Made by a program: the position numbers and the translations under genes. A stretch of DNA of 64,000 nucleotides, from the NCBI RefSeq assembly GCF_003012775.1, contig NZ_PXYG01000001.1, positions 868,001 to 932,000 on the forward strand, in the 5' to 3' direction. Numbering within the stretch: the first letter of the stretch is position 1; every line of letters begins with the position of its first letter. The notes beneath the pieces were generated by a model that did not search any database, was not told the origin of the DNA, and saw only the letters and a program-made list of their open reading frames with translations. Below are positions 45,854 to 55,287 of the stretch, piece by piece. Source of the stretch: Zobellella endophytica (lineage in GTDB: Bacteria > Pseudomonadota > Gammaproteobacteria > Enterobacterales > Aeromonadaceae).

Positions 45854-47483
45854 CACCCAGCGCGCCACGCGCCGGACACAACGCTCCCTTTCCCCCATCT
45901 GGATAGTGCCCCTGGTGGCCGTGCTGATCGGCGCCTGGATGATTTACGACAACCTCAGCCGGCTGGGCCCCTCCATCACCCTGATCATGGACAACGCGGA
46001 AGGCATCGAGGCCGGCAAGACGCTGATCAAGACCCGCAACGTGGAAGTGGGCCGGGTGGAGATGGTGAACCTGTCGGACGATCTCGGCCATGCCCTGATC
46101 ACCGCGCGGATGAGCCCCGAGGCCGAGCGCATGCTCAACGACGAAACCCGCTTCTGGGTGGTCAAGCCGCGCATCGGGCGGGAAGGCGTAAGCGGCCTCG
46201 GCACCGTGCTCTCCGGCGCCTATATCCAGCTGCTGCCGGGCAGCGGAGAGACCCGGCAAGACGAGTTCACCGTGCTCGAGCAGCCGCCGGTCGCCCCGCC
46301 CGACGCCCCCGGGCTCAGGGTCAACCTGGTCAGCCAGGTCGGCAACGCCATCACCACCGGCGATCCCGTCACCTACCAGGGCTACACCGTGGGCCGGGTG
46401 GAAGACAGCCGCTTCGATCCGGAAAAACGGGAAATGCGCCACCTGCTCTACATCCAGGCGCCCTACGACGTGCTGGTGACCAGCACCACCCGCTTCTGGA
46501 CCGCCTCCGGGGTCGACATCCGCCTCGACTCCCAGGGCTTTCGGGTCAATGTGGGCTCGCTGGAATCGCTGGTGGGCGGCGGCGTCACCTTCGGCGTGCC
46601 CGAAAACGCCGCCATGGGCCACCCGGCCAAGGCGGGGTCGACCTTCCTGCTGTTTGCCGACGAAGACAGCGCCAACGAGGGCAGTTACGACGACTACCTG
46701 GAGTTCGTGCTGCTGGTGGATGACACCATCCGCGGCCTGGCCCCGGGCGCCCCGGTGGAATACCGGGGCGTGCGCGTGGGCACCGTGATCAGCGCGCCCT
46801 GGAACTTCAGCGCGCCCCAGCCCGACTCGCTCAGCCGCTTCGCCATTCCGGTGCTGATCCGCATCGAGCCCCAGCGCTTCGACGACAGCCTGGAAGAGAT
46901 CGACACCCAAGAGTGGTACCAGCGCCTGGATCGGATGTTCAACAACGGCCTGCGCGCCTCGCTCAAGGCCGGCAACCTGCTGACCGGGGCACTGTTCGTG
47001 GATCTCAACTTCCATCAGGACGTGGTGCCCTTCCAGCGCATGAACTTCGTCGAGCGGCCGGTGTTCCCCACCACCTCCGGCAGCTTCGCCCAAATCGAGC
47101 AGAAGGTGTCCAACCTGCTGGACAAGTTCAACAACCTGGAAGTCGAGCCGATCCTGAGCACCCTCAACGAGACCCTGGCCACCACCCGGCAGAGCATGGA
47201 GAAGGTGAACAGCATCGCCGCCTCGGTGGATGCGCTGCTGGCCGATCCCGCCACCGGCCGGATGCCGGAAAACGTCAACGGCACCCTGCGCCAGTTGCGC
47301 GACACCCTGCAGGGCTTCGCCCCCGACTCCCAGGGCTATAACGAGCTGACCCAGACCCTGGCCCGGCTGGAACAACTGATGCGCGATCTGCAGCCGGTGA
47401 TCCGCACCCTGAATGATCAGCCCAACGCGCTGATCTTCGACAAGAAACTGTCCGAAGACCCACAACCGAGGGCCCCGCATTGA
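45846..47483 (+). CDS. pqiB: MCE-domain lipid transport protein PqiB
   Basis: 545 residues (E. coli PqiB 546). One N-terminal membrane helix (SPIWIVPLVAVLIGAWMIYDN) anchors three MCE domains: GPSITLIMDNAEGIEAGKT..., GLRVNLVSQVGNAITTGDPV..., and YLEFVLLVDDTIRGLAPGAPVEYRG... . The C-terminal region (about 425-520) is a long helical stretch (EQKVSNLLDKFNNLEVEPIL) that in E. coli forms a periplasm-spanning needle. The start ATG at 45846 lies inside the end of pqiA; the stop overlaps the pqiC start. Confidence 0.95.
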   Translation: MPDTQRATRRTQRSLSPIWIVPLVAVLIGAWMIYDNLSRLGPSITLIMDNAEGIEAGKTLIKTRNVEVGRVEMVNLSDDLGHALITARMSPEAERMLNDETRFWVVKPRIGREGVSGLGTVLSGAYIQLLPGSGETRQDEFTVLEQPPVAPPDAPGLRVNLVSQVGNAITTGDPVTYQGYTVGRVEDSRFDPEKREMRHLLYIQAPYDVLVTSTTRFWTASGVDIRLDSQGFRVNVGSLESLVGGGVTFGVPENAAMGHPAKAGSTFLLFADEDSANEGSYDDYLEFVLLVDDTIRGLAPGAPVEYRGVRVGTVISAPWNFSAPQPDSLSRFAIPVLIRIEPQRFDDSLEEIDTQEWYQRLDRMFNNGLRASLKAGNLLTGALFVDLNFHQDVVPFQRMNFVERPVFPTTSGSFAQIEQKVSNLLDKFNNLEVEPILSTLNETLATTRQSMEKVNSIAASVDALLADPATGRMPENVNGTLRQLRDTLQGFAPDSQGYNELTQTLARLEQLMRDLQPVIRTLNDQPNALIFDKKLSEDPQPRAPH

Positions 47484-48094
47484 TGAACAAGACTCTCCGC
47501 ACCGCGCGGCGCCTCGGCGCCGTTTCCCTGACGTTGCTGGCCGCGCTGGGGCTGGCCGGCTGTGCCGCCGACGGCCCCGCCGGCAGCCCCGGTTACCTGC
47601 TGCCGGCCACGGCCGCCGGCCAGCAATACCCGCACCAATTGGCGGTAACGGTGGCCGCGCCCCGGCTGGCCGGCCACCTGGACGGCGAAGGCATCGTGAT
47701 GCAGCTGAGCGATATCGAGGTGTACCAGGCGCGCCAGCACCTGTGGGCCGAGGAACTGGGTGGCCAGTTGCAGCAGTTGCTGATCCGGCGGCTGAGTTCG
47801 GCCCTGCCCGAATCCCAGGTCGTCGGCCGGGGCCAGCCGCTGCTGGCCGGGCGCGAAGTGCGGGAAATCCGGGTCCGGCTCGGCCGCTTCCAGGGCCGGT
47901 ACGACGGGGTGGCCCTGGCCGAGGGTCAGTGGCAGCTGCTGGCCGGCGACGGCACCCTGCTGGCCCAGGCCGATTTCAGCGCCGAGCAGCCCCTGGCCGA
48001 CGACGGCTACCCCGCCCTGGTGCGCGCCCTGGCCGCCGCCTGGGAGCAGGTGGCGGATCAGCTGGCGGCCCGACTGGCTCAAAATGCCTCCTAG
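47483..48094 (+). CDS. pqiC: PqiC outer-membrane lipoprotein
   Basis: 203 residues. The signal peptide ends in a lipobox (LAALGLAGC), giving a mature N-terminal Cys at about residue 27. The rest has the ABC-type transport auxiliary (DUF330) pattern: LAVTVAAPRLAGHLDGEGIVMQ, then HLWAEELGGQLQQLLIRRLSS. It caps the PqiB needle at the outer membrane. The ATG shares its A with the pqiB stop (TGATG). Confidence 0.93.
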   Translation: MNKTLRTARRLGAVSLTLLAALGLAGCAADGPAGSPGYLLPATAAGQQYPHQLAVTVAAPRLAGHLDGEGIVMQLSDIEVYQARQHLWAEELGGQLQQLLIRRLSSALPESQVVGRGQPLLAGREVREIRVRLGRFQGRYDGVALAEGQWQLLAGDGTLLAQADFSAEQPLADDGYPALVRALAAAWEQVADQLAARLAQNAS

Positions 48095-48657
48095 AATGCA
48101 GCACAAACGGCACAATTGAGCGCCTTGGCGGCGTGCTGCCGGAGCGCTCCCGTCCCCTTGTTCCGTTGAGAGCCGGGAACAACAGGAAACAAGGGGAGAA
48201 CGCATGAATTGTACACAAAGGGCAGGCACCGGATCGGCGTTGAAAAAACCATCACTATTAACAAAAAACCGCCTTCTTTAGAGTAAAAAACCTTCTTTTC
48301 TCAACAGCATTCTGTCCCGTCATGTTCTTCCGCCAACCGTCATCCCAGTGAAACATTCCTTTCATAATCTGATGCGACGGATAAACACGCAAACTCCCTT
48401 TCCAGTGTCGAATTCGGCGTTTTCTGATGTTATTATCCACCGGTTTTAGATAACGGCGCCTTGCAATTTGCAACCGCGTTTTACATGGAGCGAGTGAAAC
48501 CAGCAGATTAGGGGCTGTAACCTAAGGGCGGTAGCGTACCTGATTACTTTAGAGAATCCGAATTTTCATAGTTTGAGCCGGTCCCCTTTCACTCCCTTCA
48601 AAAACGCTTATATTGCAATATTACAGCCGCACCATTCCAACGAAGAGCGCACCACGC
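48095..48657. other. Regulatory region of the capsule locus
   Basis: 563 bases without a gene between pqiC and the capsule lipoprotein. The left part has an inverted repeat CCCCTTGTT / AACAAGGGG (48154-48162, 48188-48196) with a competing inner GTTCC/GGGAAC hairpin. The middle (48240-48480) is AT-rich and unlike the neighbouring genes, and is likely to contain the capsule promoter. The JUMPstart/ops element follows at 48511-48546, then about 110 bases of leader. No RNA gene recognised. Confidence 0.6.
48511..48546 (+). promoter_or_regulatory. JUMPstart sequence with ops element (RfaH recruitment)
   Basis: The ops core GGCGGTAGCGT is exact at 48527-48537, embedded in the wider JUMPstart context (GGGGCTGTAA before, ACCTGATT after). 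In the known system ops pauses RNA polymerase and loads RfaH, which suppresses termination over long surface-polysaccharide operons. It lies about 110 bases upstream of the first capsule gene, on the coding strand. Confidence 0.93.
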
Positions 48658-49032
48658 ATGCACGTTAAACTCAAACGTACTTTCACCTTATCACTGCTTG
48701 TTTTAGGCATGGCCACGGCCACCGGCTGCGCAACCCAACGAGGTAGCATCGACCAACCCGGTTACGGCGGCCACCAGACCGCCCTGTCTCCCCAACTCAA
48801 CGACTACCTTTCTTCCGCCGCCACCGGCAGCGCCATTACCATGGCGCAGACCCCCTGGGGAGATAACGTACTGGTGCTGGCCAACCAGCCCTATTATGCC
48901 GCCAGCGGCCGCACCTGCCGGGAGCTGGAAGTGACCCTGTCCTCCGGCACCACACAGCATCATATTGCCTGCCAGACCGGTGACACCAGCTGGGCCAGCG
49001 TGCGCCCGGTAACCCGCCTGCTCAACCGCTAA
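48658..49032 (+). CDS. Putative lipoprotein, first gene of the capsule locus
   Basis: 124 residues from the ATG at 48658. A basic N-terminus and hydrophobic stretch (RTFTLSLLVLGMATATGC) end in a plausible, though not ideal, lipobox (ATGC, lacking the usual Leu at -3). The C-terminal part, GRTCRELEVTLSSGTTQHHI then ACQTGDTSWASV, resembles the small surface-antigen domain of 17-kDa-type lipoproteins (GRxCREx...ACRxxDGSW). Its position right after JUMPstart and before the kpsD-like gene suggests a role in polysaccharide export or surface anchoring. The exact function is unknown. Confidence 0.7.
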   Translation: MHVKLKRTFTLSLLVLGMATATGCATQRGSIDQPGYGGHQTALSPQLNDYLSSAATGSAITMAQTPWGDNVLVLANQPYYAASGRTCRELEVTLSSGTTQHHIACQTGDTSWASVRPVTRLLNR

Positions 49033-49059
49033 TCGCGTACATTTTTGGGTAACACATTC

Positions 49060-50784
49060 ATGACCAACCGTCTCAACATCCTGGTGAAGCAGTCCTGCCT
49101 GCTCGCCCTGCTGGCCATTTCCGCAACCAGCGCCCAGGCCCAGCTGATTGGCGCCGATGCCGGCGAACTGCCCGCCGAGCAGCAAAGCCGTTTTAACGCC
49201 CCCTCCGCAGCCGACCAGGCCGCCACCAATACCAACACCAGCTGGCAAACCGGTCGCTACGGTCCCCTGCAACCGCAGCCGTTTGCCATGCCGGCCGATG
49301 CCTTCCCCAGCTTTGGTTCGCATTTGTTTTCCGGCGGCTTTCGCGGCGTGCGCGCCGACGGCCTGAACCCCGACTACGTGATCGCCCCCGGCGACCAGGT
49401 GACCCTGCGGGTATGGGGCGCGGTTGAAATCGACCGGGTGCTGCCGGTGGATGCCCAGGGCAACATCTTTATTCCCGCCGTGGGCCCGATCAAGGTGCAG
49501 GGCCTCAAACACAGCCAGCTCGACAGCACGGTGCGCAGCGCGGTCAGCTCGGTGTATTCCAGCAACGTCCAGGTTTACACCAACCTGCAAGGGGTGCAGC
49601 CGGTGTCCGTGTTCGTGACCGGTTATGTACAAAACCCCGGCCGCTTCGCCGGCACCCCCAACGACTCGCTGCTGTATTTCCTGGATCAGGCCGGCGGTAT
49701 CGACGATGCCGTGGGCAGCTACCGCAAGGTACGGGTGATGCGCAACGGCGCCACTATCGCCAGCGCCGACCTGTACGACTTTCTGATCGACGGCACCCTG
49801 CCCCGCCCGCAGTTCCGCGACGGCGACACCATCGTAGTGGAAGAACGCGGCCCCACCGTTACGGTGGAAGGCGACGTGGCCCGCCCCTATCGCTACGAGC
49901 TGATGCCGAACGCCATGACCGGCCAGGCCCTGCTGGAGCTGGCCCGGCTCAAGTCGAACGTGACCCACGTGCTGCTGCGCGGCGCCCGCACCAGCGGCCC
50001 CGTGTCCAGCTATATCGACGTGGCCGACTTCAGCCTGCAAAGTCTGCAAAGCGGTGACCAGGTGCTGTTCAGCTCCGATCTGCGCGACGACACCATAGTG
50101 GTGCAGCTGGAAGGCAGCTATTACGGCCCTTCCCGCTTTGCCCTGCCGCGTGACGCCCAGCTGCACGAACTGCTGGACGCCGTGGCTGTGCCCGAAGAGA
50201 TGACCGACGTCAACAGCATTTCGCTCAAGCGGGTGAGCGTGGCCGAGCGCCAGAAGCAGGCGCTGGAAGACAGCCTGGCCCGGCTGGAAACCACCTACCT
50301 GGGCGCCTCTTCCGCCACCACCGAGGAGGCGGAAATCCGGGTGCGCGAGGCCGAACTGATCAGCAGCTTTATCGAACGCGCCTCCCAGGTGGAGCCCAAC
50401 GGCCGCCTGGTGCTGGCCCACAACGGCCGCATCAGCAACATTCGCCTGCAGGACGGCGACGTGATCACCATTCCGGAAAAATCCGACTCCCTGCTGGTGA
50501 GCGGCGAAGTGCTGGTGCCCCAGTCCGTGGTGTTCACCCCGGGCCGCAAGGCCATCGACTACATCGAAGGCGCCGGCGGCTTCACCCAGCATGCGGATGA
50601 TGAACGCATCCTGGTGGTGCGCCAGAACGGCGAAGTACGCGAGGCGGCCGACGTGACCCTGCGCGCCGGCGACGAGATCCTGGTGCTGCCGGCCGTGCCC
50701 ACCAAGAACCTGCAGCTGGCCACCAGTATTTCGCAAATACTTTACCAGCTGGCCGTGGCCGCCAAAGTGGCGATAGACCTGTAA
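49060..50784 (+). CDS. kpsD: KpsD-like periplasmic polysaccharide export protein (OPX family)
   Basis: 574 residues from the ATG at 49060. A signal peptide with an AQA cleavage site (ISATSAQAQ) and no lipobox fits KpsD rather than Wza. The polysaccharide export domain is at about 105-190 (DYVIAPGDQVTLRVWGAVEI, SSVYSSNVQVYTNLQG), followed by SLBB/beta-grasp repeats (VSVFVTGYVQNPGRFAGTPN; VTVEGDVARPYRYEL; DSLLVSGEVLVPQSVVF). OPX proteins make the periplasmic/outer-membrane passage for capsule. The stop overlaps the kpsM-like start by one base. Confidence 0.9.
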   Translation: MTNRLNILVKQSCLLALLAISATSAQAQLIGADAGELPAEQQSRFNAPSAADQAATNTNTSWQTGRYGPLQPQPFAMPADAFPSFGSHLFSGGFRGVRADGLNPDYVIAPGDQVTLRVWGAVEIDRVLPVDAQGNIFIPAVGPIKVQGLKHSQLDSTVRSAVSSVYSSNVQVYTNLQGVQPVSVFVTGYVQNPGRFAGTPNDSLLYFLDQAGGIDDAVGSYRKVRVMRNGATIASADLYDFLIDGTLPRPQFRDGDTIVVEERGPTVTVEGDVARPYRYELMPNAMTGQALLELARLKSNVTHVLLRGARTSGPVSSYIDVADFSLQSLQSGDQVLFSSDLRDDTIVVQLEGSYYGPSRFALPRDAQLHELLDAVAVPEEMTDVNSISLKRVSVAERQKQALEDSLARLETTYLGASSATTEEAEIRVREAELISSFIERASQVEPNGRLVLAHNGRISNIRLQDGDVITIPEKSDSLLVSGEVLVPQSVVFTPGRKAIDYIEGAGGFTQHADDERILVVRQNGEVREAADVTLRAGDEILVLPAVPTKNLQLATSISQILYQLAVAAKVAIDL

Positions 50785-51578
50785 TGACCATGCAGGCACG
50801 TACCCCCTGGCAGGTAACCCGCAGTGTGTGGTACGCCATGTTTATGCGGGAAGCCGTGTCCCGCACCATGGCGGACCGCATGGGCTGGTTCTGGATGATC
50901 TTCGAACCGGCCGCTATGGTGGGAGTCATGGTGTTTATCCGCAGCTTTATCCGCGGCTCCAACCAGTTGATCGTCAATGCCGATTTCATCCCCTGGATGA
51001 TAGTGGGCATGATGGGCTTTTTTCTGGTGCGCGAAGGCATGACCCGCGGCCTGGGTGCGATAAACGCCACCCAGGCGCTGTTTGCCTACCGCCAGGTGCA
51101 ACCGGTGGACGGCGTGCTGGTACGCAACTTTGTGGAAGGCATGCTGCGCACCTTTATTTTCCTGCTGTTTATTGCCGGCGGCCTGCTGCTGGGGCTGGAT
51201 ATCTTTCCCGACAACGGCCTGAGGGCATTGTTTTTCTGGTTCAGCCTCTGGTGCCTGGGGCTGGGGCTGGGGCTGGTGACCTCCGTGCTCGGCACCCTGA
51301 TACCGGAGATAGGCAAAGTTGTGCAGGTGATTAGCTTGCCGCTGCTGATCATCTCCGGGGTTGTGCTGCCGCTGAACCACCTGCCCCATTACCTACTGGA
51401 GTATTTAATGCTCAACCCCATAGTGCACGGGCTGGAACTGCTGCGGCAGGGATTTTTTGAGCATTACCACGTGGTGCATGGCACCAGCATCAGTTATTTA
51501 TGGCTGTTTATTCTGGCCGTGAATGCCCTGGGGCTGCTGCTGCATATTCGTTATCGCGACCAGCTGAAAGTCCAATGA
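50784..51578 (+). CDS. kpsM: KpsM-like ABC-2 permease for capsule export
   Basis: 264 residues. Six membrane segments of the ABC-2 polysaccharide permease type: FWMIFEPAAMVGVMVFIRSF, FIPWMIVGMMGFFLVREG, TFIFLLFIAGGLLLGLDIF, LFFWFSLWCLGLGLGLVTS, ISLPLLIISGVVLPLNHLP, and YLWLFILAVNALGLLLHI. The motif LNPIVHGLELLRQGFF is typical of KpsM/CtrC. The ATG at 50784 shares its A with the kpsD stop; an ATG two codons on is also possible. It overlaps the ATPase gene by four bases. Together they pump the lipid-linked chain across the inner membrane. Confidence 0.93.
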   Translation: MTMQARTPWQVTRSVWYAMFMREAVSRTMADRMGWFWMIFEPAAMVGVMVFIRSFIRGSNQLIVNADFIPWMIVGMMGFFLVREGMTRGLGAINATQALFAYRQVQPVDGVLVRNFVEGMLRTFIFLLFIAGGLLLGLDIFPDNGLRALFFWFSLWCLGLGLGLVTSVLGTLIPEIGKVVQVISLPLLIISGVVLPLNHLPHYLLEYLMLNPIVHGLELLRQGFFEHYHVVHGTSISYLWLFILAVNALGLLLHIRYRDQLKVQ

Positions 51579-52612
51579 TAGAAATCAAGCATTTGTACAA
51601 GCGCTACCATAACCGCGACGGCCGCGACAACCCCTGGGTGCTGCAGGACATCAACCTGATTATCCCCACCGGGGTAAGCGTGGGCCTGGTGGGGCGCAAC
51701 GGCGCCGGCAAAAGTACCCTGCTACGGCTGATTGCCGGCATGGACAAGGCCGACAAGGGGGAGATTATTCGCCACGCCCGGGTATCCTGGCCCATTGGCC
51801 TGGCGGGGGGCTTTCAGGGCTCGATGACCGGCCGGCAAAACGTGAAGTTTGTGGCCCGGGTGCATGGCGGCGGGCTGAATGTAGCTAAAATCATCGACTT
51901 TGTGGAAGAGTTTGCCGAGCTGGGCGACGCCTTTGACTGGCCGATTAAAAACTACTCTTCCGGCATGCGCTCCCGGCTGAATTTCGGCCTGTCGCTGGCC
52001 TTTGATTTTGACGTATACCTGTCGGATGAAGCCACCGCCGTGGGCGACCGCGCCTTTAAAAACAAGGCCAGCAAGGCATTCAAGGACAAGGTTGGCCAAT
52101 CCAGCCTGATTATGGTGTCGCATGCCGAAGGCATTTTAAAAGACCTGTGCCAGGCCGGGATTTACCTTAAGGATGGCCAGGCCAACTGGTTTGACGATAT
52201 TAACGACGCCATTGCCGCCTATCATGAAGAAACCGGTGGCGATGCCAAACCCGCCGGCCAGAGACCCAACGCCAACCGCCCCGGCCAAGGCCCCAACGCC
52301 AACCGGCCCGGAGCTGGCCCCAACGCCAACCGGCCCGGCCAAGGCCCCAACGCCAACCGGCCCGGACAAGGCCCCCATGCCCGGCGCCCCGGACAGGGGC
52401 CCAACGCCAACCGGCCCGGACAAGGGCCCAACGCCAACCGGCCCGGAGCCGGCCCCAATGCCCGGCGCCCCGGCCAGGGCCCAAATGCCAACAGGCCCGC
52501 CGGCCCCAATGCCAGGCGCCCAGGCCAGGGCCCAAATGCCAACAGGCCCGGGCAAGGCCCCAACGCCAAGAGTACGGGCGAAAATCCGGCCGTTACCCCC
52601 AAAGCAGACTAA
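51575..52612 (+). CDS. kpsT: KpsT-like ATPase with a 12-unit nonapeptide tail
   Basis: 345 residues, against about 220 in ordinary KpsT. Residues 1-227 are a complete capsule ABC ATPase: Walker A GRNGAGKST (40-48), signature NYSSGMRSRLNFGLS (126-140), Walker B with FDVYLSDEATAVGD (145-158), and the H-loop MVSHAEG. Residues 228-334 are twelve imperfect nonapeptides of the form GQGPNANRP (variants GAGPNANRP, GQGPHARRP, GPNARRP; the tenth unit lacks one residue), then NPAVTPKAD. The tail is basic, Asn/Pro/Gly-rich and presumably disordered. It is in frame, with the same stop, so it is not an assembly-scale accident. The ATG overlaps the permease stop (ATGA). No homologous tail is known to me in this family. 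Confidence 0.93.
   Translation: MIEIKHLYKRYHNRDGRDNPWVLQDINLIIPTGVSVGLVGRNGAGKSTLLRLIAGMDKADKGEIIRHARVSWPIGLAGGFQGSMTGRQNVKFVARVHGGGLNVAKIIDFVEEFAELGDAFDWPIKNYSSGMRSRLNFGLSLAFDFDVYLSDEATAVGDRAFKNKASKAFKDKVGQSSLIMVSHAEGILKDLCQAGIYLKDGQANWFDDINDAIAAYHEETGGDAKPAGQRPNANRPGQGPNANRPGAGPNANRPGQGPNANRPGQGPHARRPGQGPNANRPGQGPNANRPGAGPNARRPGQGPNANRPAGPNARRPGQGPNANRPGQGPNAKSTGENPAVTPKAD
52256..52576 (+). repeat. 27-bp coding tandem repeat in kpsT
   Basis: Twelve imperfect units of 27 bases (tenth is 24), built on GGCCCCAACGCCAACCGGCC plus CCGGACAA. They encode the GQGPNANRP tail. Units vary at the third codon positions and in AAC/CAC/AGG exchanges, so the array is not freshly amplified. Length is an obvious candidate for variation between strains. 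Confidence 0.95.
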
Positions 52613-52657
52613 CCGATGCCTTCCCTTTTTAGCGAAAATAACGAGTAACCACACCCT

Positions 52658-53740
52658 ATGAGTCGTTTTCTTAAACAGCATCCCCACTGGGCAATGACTT
52701 TTGTTGCCATTATTGCCGTGAGTTTTTACTGGGCCATATGGGCGGAAGATCGCTATGTTTCCCGCGCCACCGTGGTGCTGGAAAGCCCGCAAATTGCGGC
52801 CACGGACATCAATTTTTCCAGCATGCTGACCGGCGGCGGTGGTAACGGCGATCTGCTGCTGCTGCGCGAACACCTGCTTTCCGTTGATATGCTTAAAAAA
52901 GTGCAGGCCGAACTGCCCTTTCGCCAGCATTACAGCGAAAACGGCGACTTTTTTGCCCGCCTGCACAACGCCGACGCCCCCATTGAAGATCTGCACGACT
53001 ATTACGGCAAGCGCGTCAGCCTGGAGATGGACGACTACTCCGGGGTGCTGAACATAGAGGTTGAAGCCTTTACCCCGGACTTTGCCCATGCCGTGGCACA
53101 GCTGTTGCTGCAGGCCGGTGAAGCGCACATGAACGAAATGGGCCAGCGCCTGGCCGAAGAGCAGGTCAGCTTTCTGGAGCGGCAAATCACCCGCCTGGAG
53201 CAGCGCTTTGACGAAACCCGCACCGATCTGCTGGCCTACCAGAACGAACACGGGTTGATTTCGCCCATTCACACGGTAGAAAGCCTGAACCAGGTGGTGG
53301 CCACGCTGGAAGGCGACCTCGCCCGGCTGCAGGCGCAATACACCGCCAGCCGCAGCTTTCAGAGCATCCGCTCCGCCGAGCTGGTGCAGATCCAAAGCTC
53401 CATTAGCGCCCTGCAGCAGCAAATTGACAAAGAACGCAACAGGCTGGCCCAGGCCACCGGTGATTCATTGAACAAGATCTCATCTGAATACCAGACCCTC
53501 GAGCTCAAGGCCCAGTTTGCCGAGCAAACCTACTCCAGCGCCCTGGCCGCGCTGGAAAACACCCGCATCGAAGCAGCCCGCAAACTCAAACAAGTCAGCG
53601 TGCTGCAAAGCCCGCTGTTGCCGGAATATGCCACCAGGCCGGAGCGGCTTTATAACGCCAGTGTGTTCGCCATTATTGCGCTGTTTCTGGCCTTTATAAC
53701 CAGCATGATCATTTTGATTGTCAAAGATCATCGCGATTAA
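52658..53740 (+). CDS. kpsE: KpsE-like inner-membrane polysaccharide export protein (PCP family)
   Basis: 360 residues. TM1 at about 12-28 ([17 protein letters not shown]), a long periplasmic part with coiled-coil helices (about 165-310, e.g. [20 protein letters not shown] and [19 protein letters not shown]), and TM2 near the C-terminus ([20 protein letters not shown]). Before TM2 the [15 protein letters not shown] motif is the proline-rich PCP signature. KpsE links the inner-membrane transporter to the KpsD channel. It follows the kpsT-like gene by 45 bases. Confidence 0.92.
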   Translation: MSRFLKQHPHWAMTFVAIIAVSFYWAIWAEDRYVSRATVVLESPQIAATDINFSSMLTGGGGNGDLLLLREHLLSVDMLKKVQAELPFRQHYSENGDFFARLHNADAPIEDLHDYYGKRVSLEMDDYSGVLNIEVEAFTPDFAHAVAQLLLQAGEAHMNEMGQRLAEEQVSFLERQITRLEQRFDETRTDLLAYQNEHGLISPIHTVESLNQVVATLEGDLARLQAQYTASRSFQSIRSAELVQIQSSISALQQQIDKERNRLAQATGDSLNKISSEYQTLELKAQFAEQTYSSALAALENTRIEAARKLKQVSVLQSPLLPEYATRPERLYNASVFAIIALFLAFITSMIILIVKDHRD

Positions 53741-53763
53741 CCAAATACAGGATAAAAGCACCC

Positions 53764-54699
53764 ATGATTGACATAAAAAATTGCGGTAACCCGCTGAACC
53801 GCAAAGGCATTATTCTGGCCGGTGGCTCCGGCACCCGGCTGTATCCGCTGACCAAGGCGGTAAGCAAGCAGCTGATGCCGGTATACGACAAACCCATGAT
53901 CTACTACCCGCTCAGCACCCTGATGCTGGCCGGCATCAAGGATATTCTGATTATCTCCACCCCCACCGATCTGCCCCGCTTTAAAGATTTGCTGGGCGAC
54001 GGCAGCGAATGGGGCATAAAGCTCAGCTACAAGGAGCAACCCAGCCCGGACGGCCTGGCGCAAGCCTTTGTTTTGGGTGAAGACTTTATCGGTGACGATC
54101 CGGTGTGCCTGATCCTGGGTGACAACCTGTTCTTTGGCCACAACCTCACCGATTCACTGAAAAACGCCACCCAACGCCAGTGCGGCGCCACCGTGTTCGG
54201 CTACCATGTGCACAACCCCAATGCCTACGGGGTGGTGGAATTCGATGCCGACGGCAAGGTGATTTCGCTGGAAGAAAAGCCGGCCAATCCCAAGTCCAAC
54301 TACGCGGTGCCCGGCCTGTATTTCTACGACAACAACGTGGTCAGCATTGCCAAATCCATCAAGCCCTCCGCCCGGGGCGAGCTGGAAATTACCGACGTGA
54401 ACAAGGTATACCTGCATGAAGGCATGCTGCAGGTGGAGCCCCTGGGCCGCGGCAGCGCCTGGCTGGACACCGGCACCCACGACGACCTGCTGGAAGCCGG
54501 GCACTTTATCGCCACCATAGAAAAACGCCAGGGCCTGAAGGTGTGCTGCCCGGAAGAAATTGCCTACCGGCTGGGTTACATCAATGCCACCCAACTGGCG
54601 GCACTTGCCGATCCCATGAGGAAGAACGGCTATGGCCAGTACCTGCTGAACCTGCTGAACGAGTCCGGCTTCAAGAAAGACTACACGGTGAAGAAATGA
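53764..54699 (+). CDS. rmlA: Glucose-1-phosphate thymidylyltransferase
   Basis: 311 residues. The nucleotidyltransferase signature [20 protein letters not shown] is at about 15-34, [20 protein letters not shown] follows, then [30 protein letters not shown], and [14 protein letters not shown]. It makes dTDP-glucose from glucose-1-phosphate and dTTP, the first step to dTDP-rhamnose. A 14-residue N-terminal extension precedes the usual start. The ribosome-site region CAGGATAA recurs before wecB and wecC. It overlaps rmlC by four bases. Confidence 0.96.
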   Translation: MIDIKNCGNPLNRKGIILAGGSGTRLYPLTKAVSKQLMPVYDKPMIYYPLSTLMLAGIKDILIISTPTDLPRFKDLLGDGSEWGIKLSYKEQPSPDGLAQAFVLGEDFIGDDPVCLILGDNLFFGHNLTDSLKNATQRQCGATVFGYHVHNPNAYGVVEFDADGKVISLEEKPANPKSNYAVPGLYFYDNNVVSIAKSIKPSARGELEITDVNKVYLHEGMLQVEPLGRGSAWLDTGTHDDLLEAGHFIATIEKRQGLKVCCPEEIAYRLGYINATQLAALADPMRKNGYGQYLLNLLNESGFKKDYTVKK

Positions 54700-55241
54700 A
54701 GATTATTGATACCGCCATTCCCGAGGTAAAAATCATTGAGGCCACCGTGTTCGGCGATGAACGTGGCTTTTTTATGGAAACCTTTCGCCAAAGCCTGTTC
54801 GACGAGCTGACCGGCGGCAAACCCTTTGTGCAGGACAACCACTCCCGCTCGGTGCAGGGCATTCTGCGCGGCCTGCACTACCAGATTAAGCAGCCCCAGG
54901 GCAAGCTGGTGCGGGTGGTGAGCGGCGAAGTGTATGACGTGGCGGTGGACATGCGCAAAAACTCCCCCACCTTCGGCCGGCATGTGGGAGTGGTTCTTTC
55001 CGCCGAGAACAAACGCCAGTTCTGGGTGCCGGAAGGCTTTGCCCACGGCTTTTACGTGATGAGCGACAGCGCCGATTTCGTATACAAATGCACCAACTAC
55101 TATGCCCCGGAATATGACCGCAGCCTGCGCTGGAACGATCCGGACGTAGCCATTACATGGCCGCTGGTAAACGGCGCCGAACCCGCCCTGTCCGCCAAGG
55201 ATCAGCAAGGCGCCTGGTTCAAAGACGCCGACACCTTCTGA
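54696..55241 (+). CDS. rmlC: dTDP-4-dehydrorhamnose 3,5-epimerase
   Basis: 181 residues, the usual length. The cupin fold shows [35 protein letters not shown] (with the catalytic histidine in GLHYQ), [19 protein letters not shown], and [16 protein letters not shown]. It epimerises dTDP-4-keto-6-deoxyglucose at C3 and C5. The start is the ATG at 54696 overlapping the rmlA stop. Its substrate requires RmlB, which is not encoded in the window. Confidence 0.96.
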   Translation: MKIIDTAIPEVKIIEATVFGDERGFFMETFRQSLFDELTGGKPFVQDNHSRSVQGILRGLHYQIKQPQGKLVRVVSGEVYDVAVDMRKNSPTFGRHVGVVLSAENKRQFWVPEGFAHGFYVMSDSADFVYKCTNYYAPEYDRSLRWNDPDVAITWPLVNGAEPALSAKDQQGAWFKDADTF

Positions 55242-55287
55242 ACATAACCGTCAGGCCCGCCCCCAAGCAGAGCATAGAGACCGCAAC

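Noticed and set aside
48658-52612. Wza/Wzc (group 1) capsule export system
   Set aside because: The OPX protein has no lipobox, there is an ABC-2 permease and ATPase, and the PCP protein lacks a kinase domain. This fits the ABC-transporter (Kps/Ctr) type.
52136-53422. A 428-codon minus-strand frame across the kpsT repeats and the kpsE-like gene
   Set aside because: It is antisense to two clear export genes; its PVGVGAL-type repeats are only the complement of the 27-bp coding repeat.
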